Shown: positions 35,497 to 45,510, numbered from the stretch's first letter. The stretch is 64,000 nt of DNA from Clostridium beijerinckii (GCF_018223745.1 NZ_CP073653.1:4054001-4118000); one strand, 5' to 3'. The notes: a model not told the origin generated them from the letters alone. Numbers and translations are program-made.

Positions 35497-35567
35497 AAAA
35501 AGTCCCAAACCAAATTAAACTGTCCTTGACAAAGGGTACATTTTAAATAGGTTTGAGATTTTTATAA
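35497..35567. terminator. Hairpin after the phytase-like gene
   Basis: AAAAAGTCCCAAACC and GGTTTGAGATTTTT can pair with two mismatches around a large loop; the T run faces the minus strand. Confidence 0.5.
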
Positions 35568-35600
35568 TAAATTTATAAGATATTTATCTAGCTTTGTACA

Positions 35601-38066
35601 CTAATGCTTAATGTTCTTACTTATGAGTTCCATAAAAGTTTCAGGTGGAACGACTCTTACGCTTTTGTTTTCTTTTAGCATCTTCGTAACTTTCTCCACG
35701 TTACTTGTCTCTTTTGTCCATACATGAACATAAACAAAGGTGTATGCTTCTGGATCATGGATATTTGTTTGTCCTAAGCTGACCCTGTCATTTATCTTTT
35801 TTACTAGCTCTTCTTCGTCTTCAAGTGAATTCCAAAGTAGATCTCTGCAAGACACTAAAGGTTTATTATTAGACCATAAAATTTCTCCTTTATAATTATC
35901 GTGTCTATGATAGTCAAGATAAAATAAACCTTTGATATTTGATTTTTTAGTAAACTCATTCCAAAGCTCAATATCATGAAACGCAGAATCATCTATTATT
36001 GATACGCAATTTTCATTTACTCTTTCCATGTAATTATTTAATAAGTCAACATATGAACCTAACTTATTACGAGGAAATTTGCTTGGATATATGTATCCAT
36101 TTCCTGATGGAGCTACTATGAAATTATTCCTTGGATCCTCATTGCTTATGCTTTTGTTATATAAATCAAATACAGTAGGACTTAAATAATATAATGCTGG
36201 AGTCATAGACCAACCTAAAGAAAGTTTGTCTCTATTTTCATAACCAAACCACTTAGGTGAACCATAATTAGTTCCAAGATTCCACTGCTGGTTGTCTCCA
36301 TCTGACATTATAAAAGTAACATAGTGAACATTTTCTTCTTTAGGAACTTTTAATGAAGAGTTTTTATTAATATGAGGTTCTTTGAAAGCACTTAATGTAG
36401 TTAAATTATAGGACCAATCTGCTGCAACCATGCTTACACCATATTTTGAAGCCGTACTTACATTAATAAACTCATCTGGCCCCCAGCCCAAACATGTAGC
36501 GTTATCATCCACGGAAGAAAATATTTTATCTCTAAGAGCTGTTTTATCTACACTTCCTTCGTAAAATATTAAAGATTTAGTCATTATGGCATAGTCCCTT
36601 AATGCATCAATTCTATCAGGAGAAAGCTCCATTACCATGGAATGATTTAGTCCTTTATTCCACAAATTATCATAGGCCCAATTTTCATCTGTATTTCTGC
36701 AATCTCCTTTACTTTCTATGCCAAGTTCCTTTATTTTAGGTTCCAGCTTTTCATCAATAACTATAGCGTTTTTAAGGCCTGCTAAGGAACAAGCATTATT
36801 TATTGAAGGATCTTTAGTTTCACCATTATAAAGCACGTACCCTTTTATATAGTCTTTATATATTTTTATTAGCTCCCAAGGATCTGATATCATTTCATAA
36901 GGTACATTATGACTACTTTTTAAATCTTCCAACCATATTTTATAATCAGGCTGAGAAGAATTAAGTGTATATATTTGAAAAGAACAATGATTATTAACTA
37001 GCCCCTGAAGGCTAGTTATCATTGTTCTTTCACCAGGTGTCATAGAATCTAAAGAAATCGCATATAAAGATTTAGGCATTATATTATTTTTCATATAAAC
37101 AGAATTTACATTTGATACCTGGATAGCATTAGATTTATCTGTTTCATCCATACTCGAAGCTTTACTATTCCACTCACTCCATTTAGTATCAAATGAGTCT
37201 CCGTTAGCTTTGCAGTAATCATAAAATTTATTTAAGAATCCCATTCTTTCGTTATTATAAAAAGACTTTAATGTAGTATCCTCAAAATTTGCTAATGCCA
37301 ATTGTCTTTTAATTATGCCATCAGCATTGACATCTTTATAATTATTAATCATGTCGTACATTATCATGAAAGTAGATGTTCTTCCTATACCCTCTTTGCA
37401 ATGAAAGTGAAGCCAAGAATCTTTTGGTTTATTTTTTATGAATTCCATAAAATAATCAACCATATCATCAGTAGGTATTCCACCATCTCTAACTGTTACT
37501 CTTTCATATCCTAAATTTTTTGATTTAGTAAGTTCTTCTTCGCTTTGAACTGTTTTAACATCCATGGTTTGTTTAGAGTTATTATAAAAAGTTATAGGTT
37601 CATTTAATTTGATACTTTTTAAATCCTCTTTTTCTTTAGCTATAACTTGATCTCTTGTAAGTCCTACATTAGCATTATTTCTTGCATCTGCCCAGCTAAC
37701 TGCAAATCCATTTATGAATCCATGACATTCCTGTCTTAAATCTATTACTGTCATAGGCAGAGAAGTATCAATTGCCTTTGTTAAAAGATCTATATTATTC
37801 CCTGAAAATTGTTGACTGCCAGAAATATTCAGCTTATCTAACCCCTTAAGATCCAAATCTTTATTGTCCTTTACAACTGCTAAATCAGTAGTTTTTCGGA
37901 AGTGCTTTGGTAAAACATTATTATAATTAACTGAGTCTAAAATTAGATGTACTCCATTATCCTTATCCGACGGTACCTGCGCTATTGCATTGTTGTTCAC
38001 TGCAAATGAGAAAATGCTGACTATCAGCATCGTTAAGATTGTAATCCTTTTAAAATTTTTATTCAT
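35601..38066 (-). CDS. Secreted tyrosine-phosphatase-like phytase fused to a GxGYxYP domain
   Basis: The 821-aa protein has a signal peptide (residues 1-30). Residues about 40-290 resemble PTP-like inositol phosphatases: the P-loop HCKEGIGRT (H222-T230, nucleophile C223, R229) and the preceding RDGGIPTDDMVDYFMEF. Residues about 320-815 form a GxGYxYP domain (FIMSDGDNQQWN, APSGNGYIYPSKF at 653-664, VYVHVWT), a family with a proposed sugar-hydrolase-like barrel. It probably dephosphorylates inositol phosphates or related phosphoesters outside the cell. The role of the second domain is unknown. Single gene; AGGAGGAACAAT before ATG. Confidence 0.85.
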   Translation of the reverse strand: MNKNFKRITILTMLIVSIFSFAVNNNAIAQVPSDKDNGVHLILDSVNYNNVLPKHFRKTTDLAVVKDNKDLDLKGLDKLNISGSQQFSGNNIDLLTKAIDTSLPMTVIDLRQECHGFINGFAVSWADARNNANVGLTRDQVIAKEKEDLKSIKLNEPITFYNNSKQTMDVKTVQSEEELTKSKNLGYERVTVRDGGIPTDDMVDYFMEFIKNKPKDSWLHFHCKEGIGRTSTFMIMYDMINNYKDVNADGIIKRQLALANFEDTTLKSFYNNERMGFLNKFYDYCKANGDSFDTKWSEWNSKASSMDETDKSNAIQVSNVNSVYMKNNIMPKSLYAISLDSMTPGERTMITSLQGLVNNHCSFQIYTLNSSQPDYKIWLEDLKSSHNVPYEMISDPWELIKIYKDYIKGYVLYNGETKDPSINNACSLAGLKNAIVIDEKLEPKIKELGIESKGDCRNTDENWAYDNLWNKGLNHSMVMELSPDRIDALRDYAIMTKSLIFYEGSVDKTALRDKIFSSVDDNATCLGWGPDEFINVSTASKYGVSMVAADWSYNLTTLSAFKEPHINKNSSLKVPKEENVHYVTFIMSDGDNQQWNLGTNYGSPKWFGYENRDKLSLGWSMTPALYYLSPTVFDLYNKSISNEDPRNNFIVAPSGNGYIYPSKFPRNKLGSYVDLLNNYMERVNENCVSIIDDSAFHDIELWNEFTKKSNIKGLFYLDYHRHDNYKGEILWSNNKPLVSCRDLLWNSLEDEEELVKKINDRVSLGQTNIHDPEAYTFVYVHVWTKETSNVEKVTKMLKENKSVRVVPPETFMELISKNIKH

Positions 38067-38401
38067 ATTGTTCCTCCTATTTTTAGATAATCATTAGTTA
38101 TAATGATAGTATCCGATAGGAACATAATTTTTATTCAAAATAGTAATTTAAAATCATATAAATTCAAAATATCATATATTTCTTCTTGAACCTTAATCTA
38201 TATTTTAATATTGTATTTACTTTATTTGTATTTATCTAGAATCAATACATTACAAAGTTTATTGTAATTTTATATACCTTTTATCCTTCCTCAAAACATA
38301 AGATATTAAATCTAAACCATTCATAGTTTAACATTAATAAGTGGAACTTTATGCCATGTTTAAGTATATCTATAAATTATAGACCTTTTATATAGATATC
38401 A

Positions 38402-38512
38402 AAATTTAAGACTAGATTTATGTGGTAACTTACCGAAACCATAAATATTTTGATTCAAAAAAGCTATGAAAATATCGTTGAAGATTCTAAGCAGCATGCA
38501 GTTTATGGTTTA
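38402..38512 (+). repeat. Family C repeat, partial copy (left half only)
   Basis: TAGATTTATGTGGTAACTTACC continues through CATAAATATTTTGATTC, AAAAGCTATGAAAATATCG and GATTCTAAGCAGCATGCAG, matching 60411-60500. The right half is missing. The rest of 38067-38591 is AT-rich promoter DNA without other features. Confidence 0.65.
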
Positions 38513-38591
38513 GATTGATTAAATATAAGTTGACATTAGTGATAAATTTCAAGTGCTAAGTTAATAAAGTATAAGGAGGATAAGAACTAAA

Positions 38592-39584
38592 ATGTGCACA
38601 GCAATAACACTACAATCTAAAAAGATGGAGAATTTTTTTGGCAGAACAATGGATTTTTCTTATGATATTGAGCCAGAACTTTATGTTGTACCTAAAAATT
38701 ATGTATGGAATAATACTCTCAACATGAGTAAAATTTGCGATTACTATAGCTTTATAGGAATTGGACAAGAAGCAGGTGAAATGCTTGGTTTCTTTGATGG
38801 GGTAAATGAAAAAGGATTTGCGGCTGCAGCATTATATTTTGCAGGTTATGCTAAATACAAGACTCATAAAGATTCCATTACCAGGGAAGCTGTTTCCTCA
38901 TTAGATTTTCTTCATTATATTTTAGGAAGATGTGAATCAGTAAAAGATCTTAAAGAAATATTAATGGAAATAGATATTGTAGGTCTTGAAGATCCAGTAA
39001 CGCAAACAGTAGCTCCTTTGCATTGGATTGCTACAGATAAAAGTGGAGAATGTGTCGTCATTGAACAAACAGAAAGAGGTCTAACTTTATACAAAAATTC
39101 AATTGGAGTTATGGCCAATAGTCCTGATCTTCAGTGGCACATGACTAATTTACGAAATTACATGAATGTATCTCCAACTCAGACTAGTGATGCATGCTGG
39201 GGTAACATTCATTTAAGGCCATTTGGTCAGGCTGGAGGAACTATGCAGTTACCTGGAGGCTACACATCTCCAGAACGATTCGTAAGAACAGCATATCAAA
39301 AAACACATATTAAAGCACCTAGTGACAGTTTAGAAGCAATAAATACATGCTTTCATATTATGGAAAGTGTTTCTATTCCAAAAGGGATAGTAATAACAAA
39401 TAGAGATACTTATGATTATACAAAATATACTGCCTTTGTTAATACAAATACTTGTGAATATTTCTTTAAAACTTATGATAATCCTAATATTAAAAGGGCC
39501 AGCCTTTGGGATAACTATAAAAAGAATACTGAGCTAATCTCTCTAGGAAAGTTAAGGCGTCCAATTAAATTTGAGAAAATATAG
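38592..39584 (+). CDS. Choloylglycine hydrolase family amidase (bile salt hydrolase/penicillin V acylase type)
   Basis: The 330-aa protein begins with Met-Cys; C2 would be the N-terminal nucleophile after Met removal. R18 and D21 (in FFGRTMDFS) stand exactly where this Ntn-hydrolase family has them, and GVMANSPDLQWHMTNLRNY supplies the conserved Asn and Arg region. Such enzymes cleave linear amides, such as conjugated bile salts, penicillin V or acyl-homoserine lactones, in the cytosol. The true substrate cannot be told. The ribosome site is AAGGAGG, 13 nt before ATG. It is a single gene with its own terminator. Confidence 0.92.
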   Translation: MCTAITLQSKKMENFFGRTMDFSYDIEPELYVVPKNYVWNNTLNMSKICDYYSFIGIGQEAGEMLGFFDGVNEKGFAAAALYFAGYAKYKTHKDSITREAVSSLDFLHYILGRCESVKDLKEILMEIDIVGLEDPVTQTVAPLHWIATDKSGECVVIEQTERGLTLYKNSIGVMANSPDLQWHMTNLRNYMNVSPTQTSDACWGNIHLRPFGQAGGTMQLPGGYTSPERFVRTAYQKTHIKAPSDSLEAINTCFHIMESVSIPKGIVITNRDTYDYTKYTAFVNTNTCEYFFKTYDNPNIKRASLWDNYKKNTELISLGKLRRPIKFEKI

Positions 39585-39672
39585 TATTGATTCTACCATT
39601 TAAAATATATAAGCTACACTTACGAATGACACAATATCCATAGGTTTGACCGTACTATAATTTTATGAAGAA

Positions 39673-39712
39673 TAAAAAAGTTCACCATACAACAATGATG
39701 AACTTTTTTTAG
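39673..39712. terminator. Terminator between amidase and DUF4179 genes
   Basis: AAAAAAGTTCACCAT and ATGATGAACTTTTTTT form a stem with one mismatch, with T and A runs for both convergent genes. Confidence 0.85.
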
Positions 39713-39802
39713 TATCTATTATACTCTACTATTAATTTATTTTTACTACCTTTAAATCTACTTATATCTTAGTTGAACTATTTCTGATAAGAAAAGGTGT
39801 AT

Positions 39803-40921
39803 CTATTTTTTTAATTCAATTACTATATCATCTAATGCAAATTCATTATTTTTAGGGTGATTCTCATCTATAGCAGGACTTGTATCAACAGCTTTTCCCT
39901 CTCCATTACCTGATTCTTGATGTACATTATTTGATAAATGCACTTTAGGAGTTATTATTAATTTAGTTGCATTTGGATTTAACTCCCCAAAACTTGACAT
40001 GGATTTTCCGGCATATCTTCCTTCACTACCTTCATTTGTTGAAACACTTGTTGCTTTATAAACATTTCCTAAATCATCTTTTACTTCTTCTATAGGAATA
40101 TCTACAATAAAGTATTTCTCCTGTAAATCCTTTGAAATTTCTTGAGAATAATTTAACGTAAATGTTGCTGACGTTTTAGAAATACTTTCTATATTTAATT
40201 GAACTCCATTTTTTTCAGTTGTCTTATTTACCATTTGTTTAACATTATCTAATGCTTTTAAATTAATTTTAAACTTCCAATTTCCATTTATTTCTTTAGA
40301 ATTTTCGGAGCTCATATCGCCTATATCTGTGAAATTTAATTCAAAGTTTATAGCCTTTCTTTCTTCATCTATAGTAATAGTTTCTTCACCTACATAAGTA
40401 TTCTCAGCGACTTTTTTTACTCCAGAACTTCCTCCTGTCCCACCATTATAATCTTTTATAGTAATCCTTGGTCCATTCATATTAAAAAATGGATTATCGC
40501 CTAAATCTTTATCACTTACTATTTCATAAGTATAAGTTAAGGTTTTTCCATCAAATATTGCTTCTTTTATTGTGACTTTAATACCATTACTTTCTTGTGT
40601 AGCCCCTACCACATCTGCATATTCCTTATATTTATCATATGCACCTGTTCTACCATTATCTATAAACCTAAATATATCTCCAACTATCGGAATTTCTGCT
40701 GCATAAGATGGATAGGCTACTCCCAAAGTTCCTGCACCTCCAATTAACAAACAACACAAAACTGCTATAGCTATTCCCTTATTTCTATATGACTTATCTT
40801 TATTTATAGACTTCTTTAAATACTTTTTTACCTTTGCTTTTTCAATATCAGTTGCATCTATTATCTCCATTTCATCTTCATCTATTTCTATATCATTTAG
40901 AATTTCATAAATATCTTTCAT
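39803..40921 (-). CDS. DUF4179 anti-sigma factor-like membrane protein
   Basis: The 372-aa protein has an acidic cytoplasmic N-terminus (about 60 residues), one helix (GIAIAVLCCLLIGGAGTLGVAY), and an outer DUF4179 domain of beta-strands (AEIPIVGDIFRFIDN, VTIKEAIFDGKTLTYTYEI, KLIITPKVHL). It starts 1 bp after the ECF sigma factor gene ends, so it most likely holds that sigma factor at the membrane until a signal arrives. The start follows GGAGGTAGTATAAT. Confidence 0.85.
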   Translation of the reverse strand: MKDIYEILNDIEIDEDEMEIIDATDIEKAKVKKYLKKSINKDKSYRNKGIAIAVLCCLLIGGAGTLGVAYPSYAAEIPIVGDIFRFIDNGRTGAYDKYKEYADVVGATQESNGIKVTIKEAIFDGKTLTYTYEIVSDKDLGDNPFFNMNGPRITIKDYNGGTGGSSGVKKVAENTYVGEETITIDEERKAINFELNFTDIGDMSSENSKEINGNWKFKINLKALDNVKQMVNKTTEKNGVQLNIESISKTSATFTLNYSQEISKDLQEKYFIVDIPIEEVKDDLGNVYKATSVSTNEGSEGRYAGKSMSSFGELNPNATKLIITPKVHLSNNVHQESGNGEGKAVDTSPAIDENHPKNNEFALDDIVIELKK

Positions 40922-40922
40922 A

Positions 40923-41468
40923 TTATACTACCTCCAAATTTAGTCTAAGTTTTTTCTTACCCCTATAAATTCTATTGTCTAACGCAGCTCTGGTAAGTCC
41001 AAACTTTCTAGCAATATCCTCAGACTTTTCCCCTAGAAAGAACTTCATAATAAATATGTCCCTATCCATAGGCTCAAGAGTGTTAATTAAGTTTATCAAT
41101 TCATTTCTTTCTTCTAGCTTAATAATTTCTTCTTCCACTAATTCATTTGTGCTTATTTCCTCGTCCTCTATGCTTACATGCAAATTCTTAACTTCTTTCC
41201 TGTAATAATCAATAGCTTTAAATCTTGCTATCTTAAATATCCATTTCTTAAAATCAACTTCTTCACCTGTAAATTTATCTGAATTATTCCATACTGAAAG
41301 AAATACATCATTTATACACTCCTCAATAATTCCATCCTTGTTAAGTGGCGAAAGTACTTTATATACTGTGGATTTAACTAATGCCAGATATTTATCTACT
41401 ATAAATTCTATGGCATCTTCTTTCCTCTTTTTCAGCCTACTGATATAATTTTTTTCGGTACACCTCAT
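40923..41468 (-). CDS. ECF-type RNA polymerase sigma factor
   Basis: The 181-aa protein has sigma region 2 (FIVDKYLALVKSTVYKVL, ECINDVFLSVWNNSDKF, FKKWIFKIARFKAIDYYRK) and region 4 (LINTLEPMDRDIFIMKFFLGEKSEDIARKFGLTRAALDNRIYRGKKKL). It recruits RNA polymerase to a small stress regulon. It is paired with the downstream DUF4179 membrane protein. The start follows GGATTGGAGAAATTTCA. Self-activation is common for such pairs, but I could not identify a promoter in the 490 bp upstream. Confidence 0.9.
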   Translation of the reverse strand: MRCTEKNYISRLKKRKEDAIEFIVDKYLALVKSTVYKVLSPLNKDGIIEECINDVFLSVWNNSDKFTGEEVDFKKWIFKIARFKAIDYYRKEVKNLHVSIEDEEISTNELVEEEIIKLEERNELINLINTLEPMDRDIFIMKFFLGEKSEDIARKFGLTRAALDNRIYRGKKKLRLNLEVV

Positions 41469-41919
41469 TGAAATTTCTCCAATCCATTATTTTCGTAAAA
41501 GCTCTTACACTTTATATAACGTAAATAAAAATGTTTTCTCTCATTTTATTTTTATTTGTTTTACATATTTCTATTTTATTACTATATAAAGATTTTCACA
41601 TTCATTAAATTTATTAAACTCTTCGTGTTAAATCAAAGTAAGGACTCCTAGTAAAATGGTGATGCCTTCTCTGAATCTAAGAAATACTTTTTTACCTAAT
41701 TGACTTTCCTTTAATATATAAATTCTAAATAACATCATTAATTTTTTATAAAATTATTTACTTTATAGTTCCTGGCAGTCCACTAAAACTCTGATGGATT
41801 AAACTTTTTAGAACGCCTATAGATCTACATAAAGTTTTCTTTGTGTCTTTACTTCAACTTTTTTATTATTTGCTGCTTAAAAAAATTTTAGGATATTTAT
41901 ATAACTCATGGAATTAATG

Positions 41920-41934
41920 CGTATATCATATACG
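41920..41934. promoter_or_regulatory. Palindrome before the DUF1659 gene
   Basis: CGTATATCATATACG is a perfect arm repeat around a central C, 11 bp before the AAGGAGG ribosome site. It may be an operator or leader hairpin. The interval 41469-41919 shows no gene. Confidence 0.4.
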
Positions 41935-41961
41935 AAAACAAAATGAAGGAGGTAAAAATAT

Positions 41962-44834
41962 ATGGCTGTAACTAAAACTATTGACTCTGTTTCTCTTAGT
42001 ATTGAAGTTGAAAAAGGAGTAGATAAAACTGGCGATCCAATTTATACTAAGAGTGCGACTTGTTGCTATTTGAAAAGAATAGCCTAATTAAATGATTAAA
42101 TTCATAAATTAGAACTGTTATTATGAGAAACCAAATGACGGAGTAACGTCCCGAAGGGTTTACACTGATACTCCGATTAGCGTTTTGCTAAGTAAATAGC
42201 AGAAGGTTAAAAGCTCGGTGAAGTCGGCTGAGAGCCATCGTAAGTAGAGAATTTCTTTCTACACGAAATGCAAACTAGAGGTAGTTGAGTGGTGATAGGT
42301 CGGGTGTCTATAAAATATCTATGGTTAGGATGCTACTAAAGTAGCTGACGAAGTTGGGAATGTACATGTCTAAAGTAGGAATATCTAGAAATGGATATAA
42401 CACATATGTGTTGCAAGTGTGGATGAGTAAAAATTCTTGGTATGAAAATCCATATAGTATTACAGGTACTATCAAGCTTGCAGGCTTATACTAACGACCT
42501 AAGGATATATGCAAAGATAGTAATAACGGAACAAGGTAAGCTTGGAATATGGAGGTTTTACTGCCCATGAAGTAGTGATAAGGAAAAGAAGTTCTATAAC
42601 TTATCTTAATCCAAGTGAAAGTGGTGGCATGAAGCTATAATAATTACAGCAATAGTAATTTATGCAATAGCCACTAGACAATTGTTATTTGATAATTAAA
42701 TACTGAATAATTCAAGGTTCGAGTAAGACTAAGAGATGTTAATCTAAATTTGTATTTATACAAATGAGGAGGCAACAGACTTGGAGGAAAGCTTAAAATT
42801 AGAGAAACGACAGTTACTAAGAAATAATGAATATTACGCAATGCAAAATGAATTTGACAATTTGTATAAACAATCTTGCAATAATAAAAATTTCATTAAT
42901 TTAATGAAACATATAACATCTGACAATAATATCTTACTAGCATATAGAAACATTAAAAAAAATAAAGGTTCAACAACAGTTGGAACCGATAATCTTAATA
43001 TAAATTACTTTAAAAACATGGAAACAAAAAAGTTTATTGAACGTATCCAAAATAAATTCGATAATTATATTCCAAAAAGTGTGAGACGAGTTGAAATACC
43101 TAAACAAAATGGTAAAACCAGACCGCTAGGTATACCCTGTATTGAAGATAGAATTCTCCAACAATGTATTAAGCAAGTTTTAGAACCCATATGTGAAGCT
43201 AAATTTTATAAGCATAGTTATGGATTTAGACCTAATAGGTCAACAAAACATGCTATTGCTAGATGTATGCAAATAATGAATTTTAGTAACGCATATTATG
43301 TAGTAGATATCGATATAAAGGGATTCTTTGATAATGTCAATCATAGCAAACTAAAAAAACAGCTATGGAACATTGGCATACATGATAAAAACTTGATTTG
43401 TATAATTGGTAAAATACTAAAATCAGAAATACAAGGAATTGGAATACCAACAAAAGGAACACCACAAGGGGGTATAATTAGTCCTTTATTATCTAATATA
43501 GTTCTAAATGAATTGGACTGGTGGATTAGTTCTCAATGGGAAACATTTGAAACAAGATATAAATATACCCAACAATCACACAAATATAAAGCCATGAAAA
43601 CAAGTAATTTAAAAGAAATACGTCTAGTTAGATATGCTGATGACTTTAAAATCTTTTGCAAAGATTTTAAAACTGCACAGAAGATTTATAATGCTACAAG
43701 ATTGTGGTTAAAAGAAAGATTGGACTTAGATATAAGTCCTGACAAATCTAAAATAACAAATTTAAGAAAAACTATACAGAATTTCTAGGATTTAAACTTA
43801 TGGTTAAGCCTAAAAGAAATAAATATGTTTGTCAAAGTCGAATGTGTGATAAATCTAAAAATAATGCCATTAATAAACTTAAAGACCAAATAAAGAAAAT
43901 CCAAAAGCAAGAAAATAGTAATGAAGTATCAATCTTAAACTCAATGATACTAGGTATTCATAACTACTATAATATTGCTACCTATATAAGTAAAGATGTA
44001 AAGAAAATTAGTTTCTTAGTTACAGGAACCTTAGAAATGCGATTAAAGAATTGGATATCAAATAAACCTAAATTTTCTGAAACATATAAACGGTTATATG
44101 GAAATTATAATGGTAAGATACGTACTATTTATAACGTCACTATCTTCCCTATTTATGGTTGTAAGACCAGACCACCTAATAATTTTAATCAAAATATATG
44201 TAATTATACTGAAAGAGGTCGATTGTTAATTCATGACAGACTTAAAGGATATTATCATTTAATCAAATATCTTTTAAAATCTTCGAATTATACTGGAACT
44301 GCTGAACTCTGTGATAATATGCTATCTCTGATAGCAGGACAAAAAGGTAAATGTTACATAACAGGTCTAGACTTAGAAACTGATAATATGGAATGCCATC
44401 ATAAGATACCGAAAAGTAATGGTGGAACAGATGAGTATAAAAATCTTGTTTGGCTATGCGCCGAAGCTCATGTTCTTGTACATTGCAATGAAAAATATAC
44501 CATAACTAAATATCTAGGTTTATTGTCCTTGGACGAAAAAGGGTTAAAACGAGTCAATTCTTTAAGAAAGTTAGTAGGAAATTCAGTTATTTAATTAAAA
44601 AAGTATAAATTGTTGGAACGCCGTATGAGGTGAAAGTCTCATGTACGGTGTGAACCAGGGGAAAAGATGGAGATAACTTCAAATTCTTACCTATTGGTAT
44701 AAACTTTCTCAGGCATCAAAACAGATGCAACACCAGAAAATATCTATGCTGTTGCTGATGCAATTAAAGCTGTTATGGAAGCTAATACTAGAGACTACTT
44801 TATAAATGAATCTTCTAGTTTAGCAAATTCTTAA
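41962..44834 (+). CDS. DUF1659 family protein, gene interrupted by group II intron 2
   Basis: Exon 1 (41962-42052, after AAGGAGG) encodes MAVTKTIDSVSLSIEVEKGV and on to YTK plus one base; exon 2 (44701-44834) completes the codon to Lys and continues TFSGIKTDATPENIYAVADA to a TAA stop. The spliced product is 74 aa, the size of DUF1659 proteins, and joins exactly in frame. It is followed by a DUF2922 gene, the usual partner. Their function is unknown. Without splicing, the ribosome meets a stop 13 codons into the intron, giving a 43-residue truncated product. Confidence 0.88.
42781..43788 (+). pseudogene. Group II intron 2 reverse transcriptase part (frameshifted)
   Basis: The 335-aa frame starts with TTG after AGGAGG. 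It has the RT blocks TTVGTDNLN, KTRPLGIPCIEDRILQ, SYGFRPNRSTKHAI, VVDIDIKGFFDNVNH, GTPQGGIISPLLSNIVL and the active site YADD in RLVRYADDFKIF. It ends at a stop right before the maturase domain. Adding one A to the A5 run at 43767-43771 would give RKNYTEFLGFK and restore the full-length frame, so one deleted base explains the break. Confidence 0.88.
43800..44594 (+). pseudogene. Group II intron 2 maturase/HNH endonuclease part (frameshifted)
   Basis: The frame from the maturase X domain (EFLGFKLMVKPKRNKYVC just before and after the ATG at 43800) runs to the stop at 44594. It ends in an HNH homing endonuclease: CYITGLDLETDN, ECHHKIPKSNGGTDEYKNLV and CAEAHVLVH. This part cuts the bottom DNA strand for target-primed insertion. 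It is separated from the RT part by a one-base frameshift and probably not made as a full protein. Confidence 0.85.
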
Positions 44835-44837
44835 GCA

Positions 44838-44912
44838 GATAAGTGAGAGTCCAAATCTATGATTTGGTTTCTCGAACTTAGTTAAATCATGTATATGATT
44901 TAACTTCCTTAG
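44838..44912 (+). repeat. Double-hairpin repeat, family D, copy 2
   Basis: AGTGAGAGTCCAAAT pairs with ATTTGGTTTCTC, and AGTTAAATCATG pairs with CATGATTTAACT next to it. It lies between DUF1659 and DUF2922 and resembles 31121-31195 and 52043-52080. Confidence 0.6.
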
Positions 44913-44943
44913 CTCTAATCTAAACAGAAAGGTGGTGAATTAA

Positions 44944-45162
44944 ATGGAATATTCTTTATCTATGACTTTTTTAACTGCGGCTGGTGAAAAAAGTACTTTA
45001 AGTGTTTCTGGTGTTAAACCAAGTCTTACAAAAGACGAGATTAATGCACTTATGGATACTGTAATTGCTAAAAATGTTTTCAAAACTAATTCTGGTGATT
45101 TAGTTAAGAAATCTGGTGCTCAAGTTACTCAAAGACAAGTTACTAAATTTGATGTAGCTTAA
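44944..45162 (+). CDS. DUF2922 family protein
   Basis: The 72-aa protein contains LSMTFLTAAGEKSTLSVSGV, then SLTKDEINALMDTVIAKNVFKTNSGDLV, the pattern of DUF2922. In Clostridium it follows DUF1659 genes, as here, and the function of both is unknown. The start has GAAAGGTGGTGAATTAA. It should share a transcript with DUF1659, so intron splicing and the hairpins between them may affect its level. Confidence 0.9.
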   Translation: MEYSLSMTFLTAAGEKSTLSVSGVKPSLTKDEINALMDTVIAKNVFKTNSGDLVKKSGAQVTQRQVTKFDVA

Positions 45163-45176
45163 GTCTTAAGTAATCT

Positions 45177-45219
45177 AAAAAAGGAAGCTTATCTCATAGT
45201 GGATAAGCTTCCTTTTTTA
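45177..45219 (+). terminator. Terminator after the DUF1659-DUF2922 operon
   Basis: AAAAAAGGAAGCTTATC and GATAAGCTTCCTTTTTT form a 17-bp perfect stem. The following bases to 45480 show no gene. Confidence 0.92.
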
Positions 45220-45510
45220 TTATCTTCATTGTCTAATGATTCAATCATTCAAGTTAATACCTCATGAAAAACCATGCTTAAGATTTCTACGTCCCTCATG
45301 ATTCAAATTTTGCCAAGATTCTATAAACGCCTCTTTCTCCGTTAACACTCATTTTTTACATTTTAAATAGTAAACTACTAATCTTGTCTTATCCCCTCTT
45401 CAGGTTTAATTTTTATTTTTAATATTTCAGAATATATTCTCATCACTTTCACATAATAAAATTAAGTTTATAATTCCATAATATTTTGATTTAGAAAGGT
45501 GAGTGATCTA

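Larger units (their letters stand above)
42053..44700 (+). mobile_element. Group II intron 2 (2,648 bp) inside the DUF1659 gene
   Basis: The 5' end is the consensus GTGCG (42053-42057) and the 3' end is AT (44700); both borders are fixed by the restored DUF1659 frame. Domain V is at about 44615-44655 (GCCGTATGAGG-TGAAAG-TCTCATGTACGGTG). Domains I-III fill 42053-42780 and the ORF lies in domain IV. The element carries a reverse transcriptase-maturase-HNH ORF that is broken by a one-base frameshift. Confidence 0.92.
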
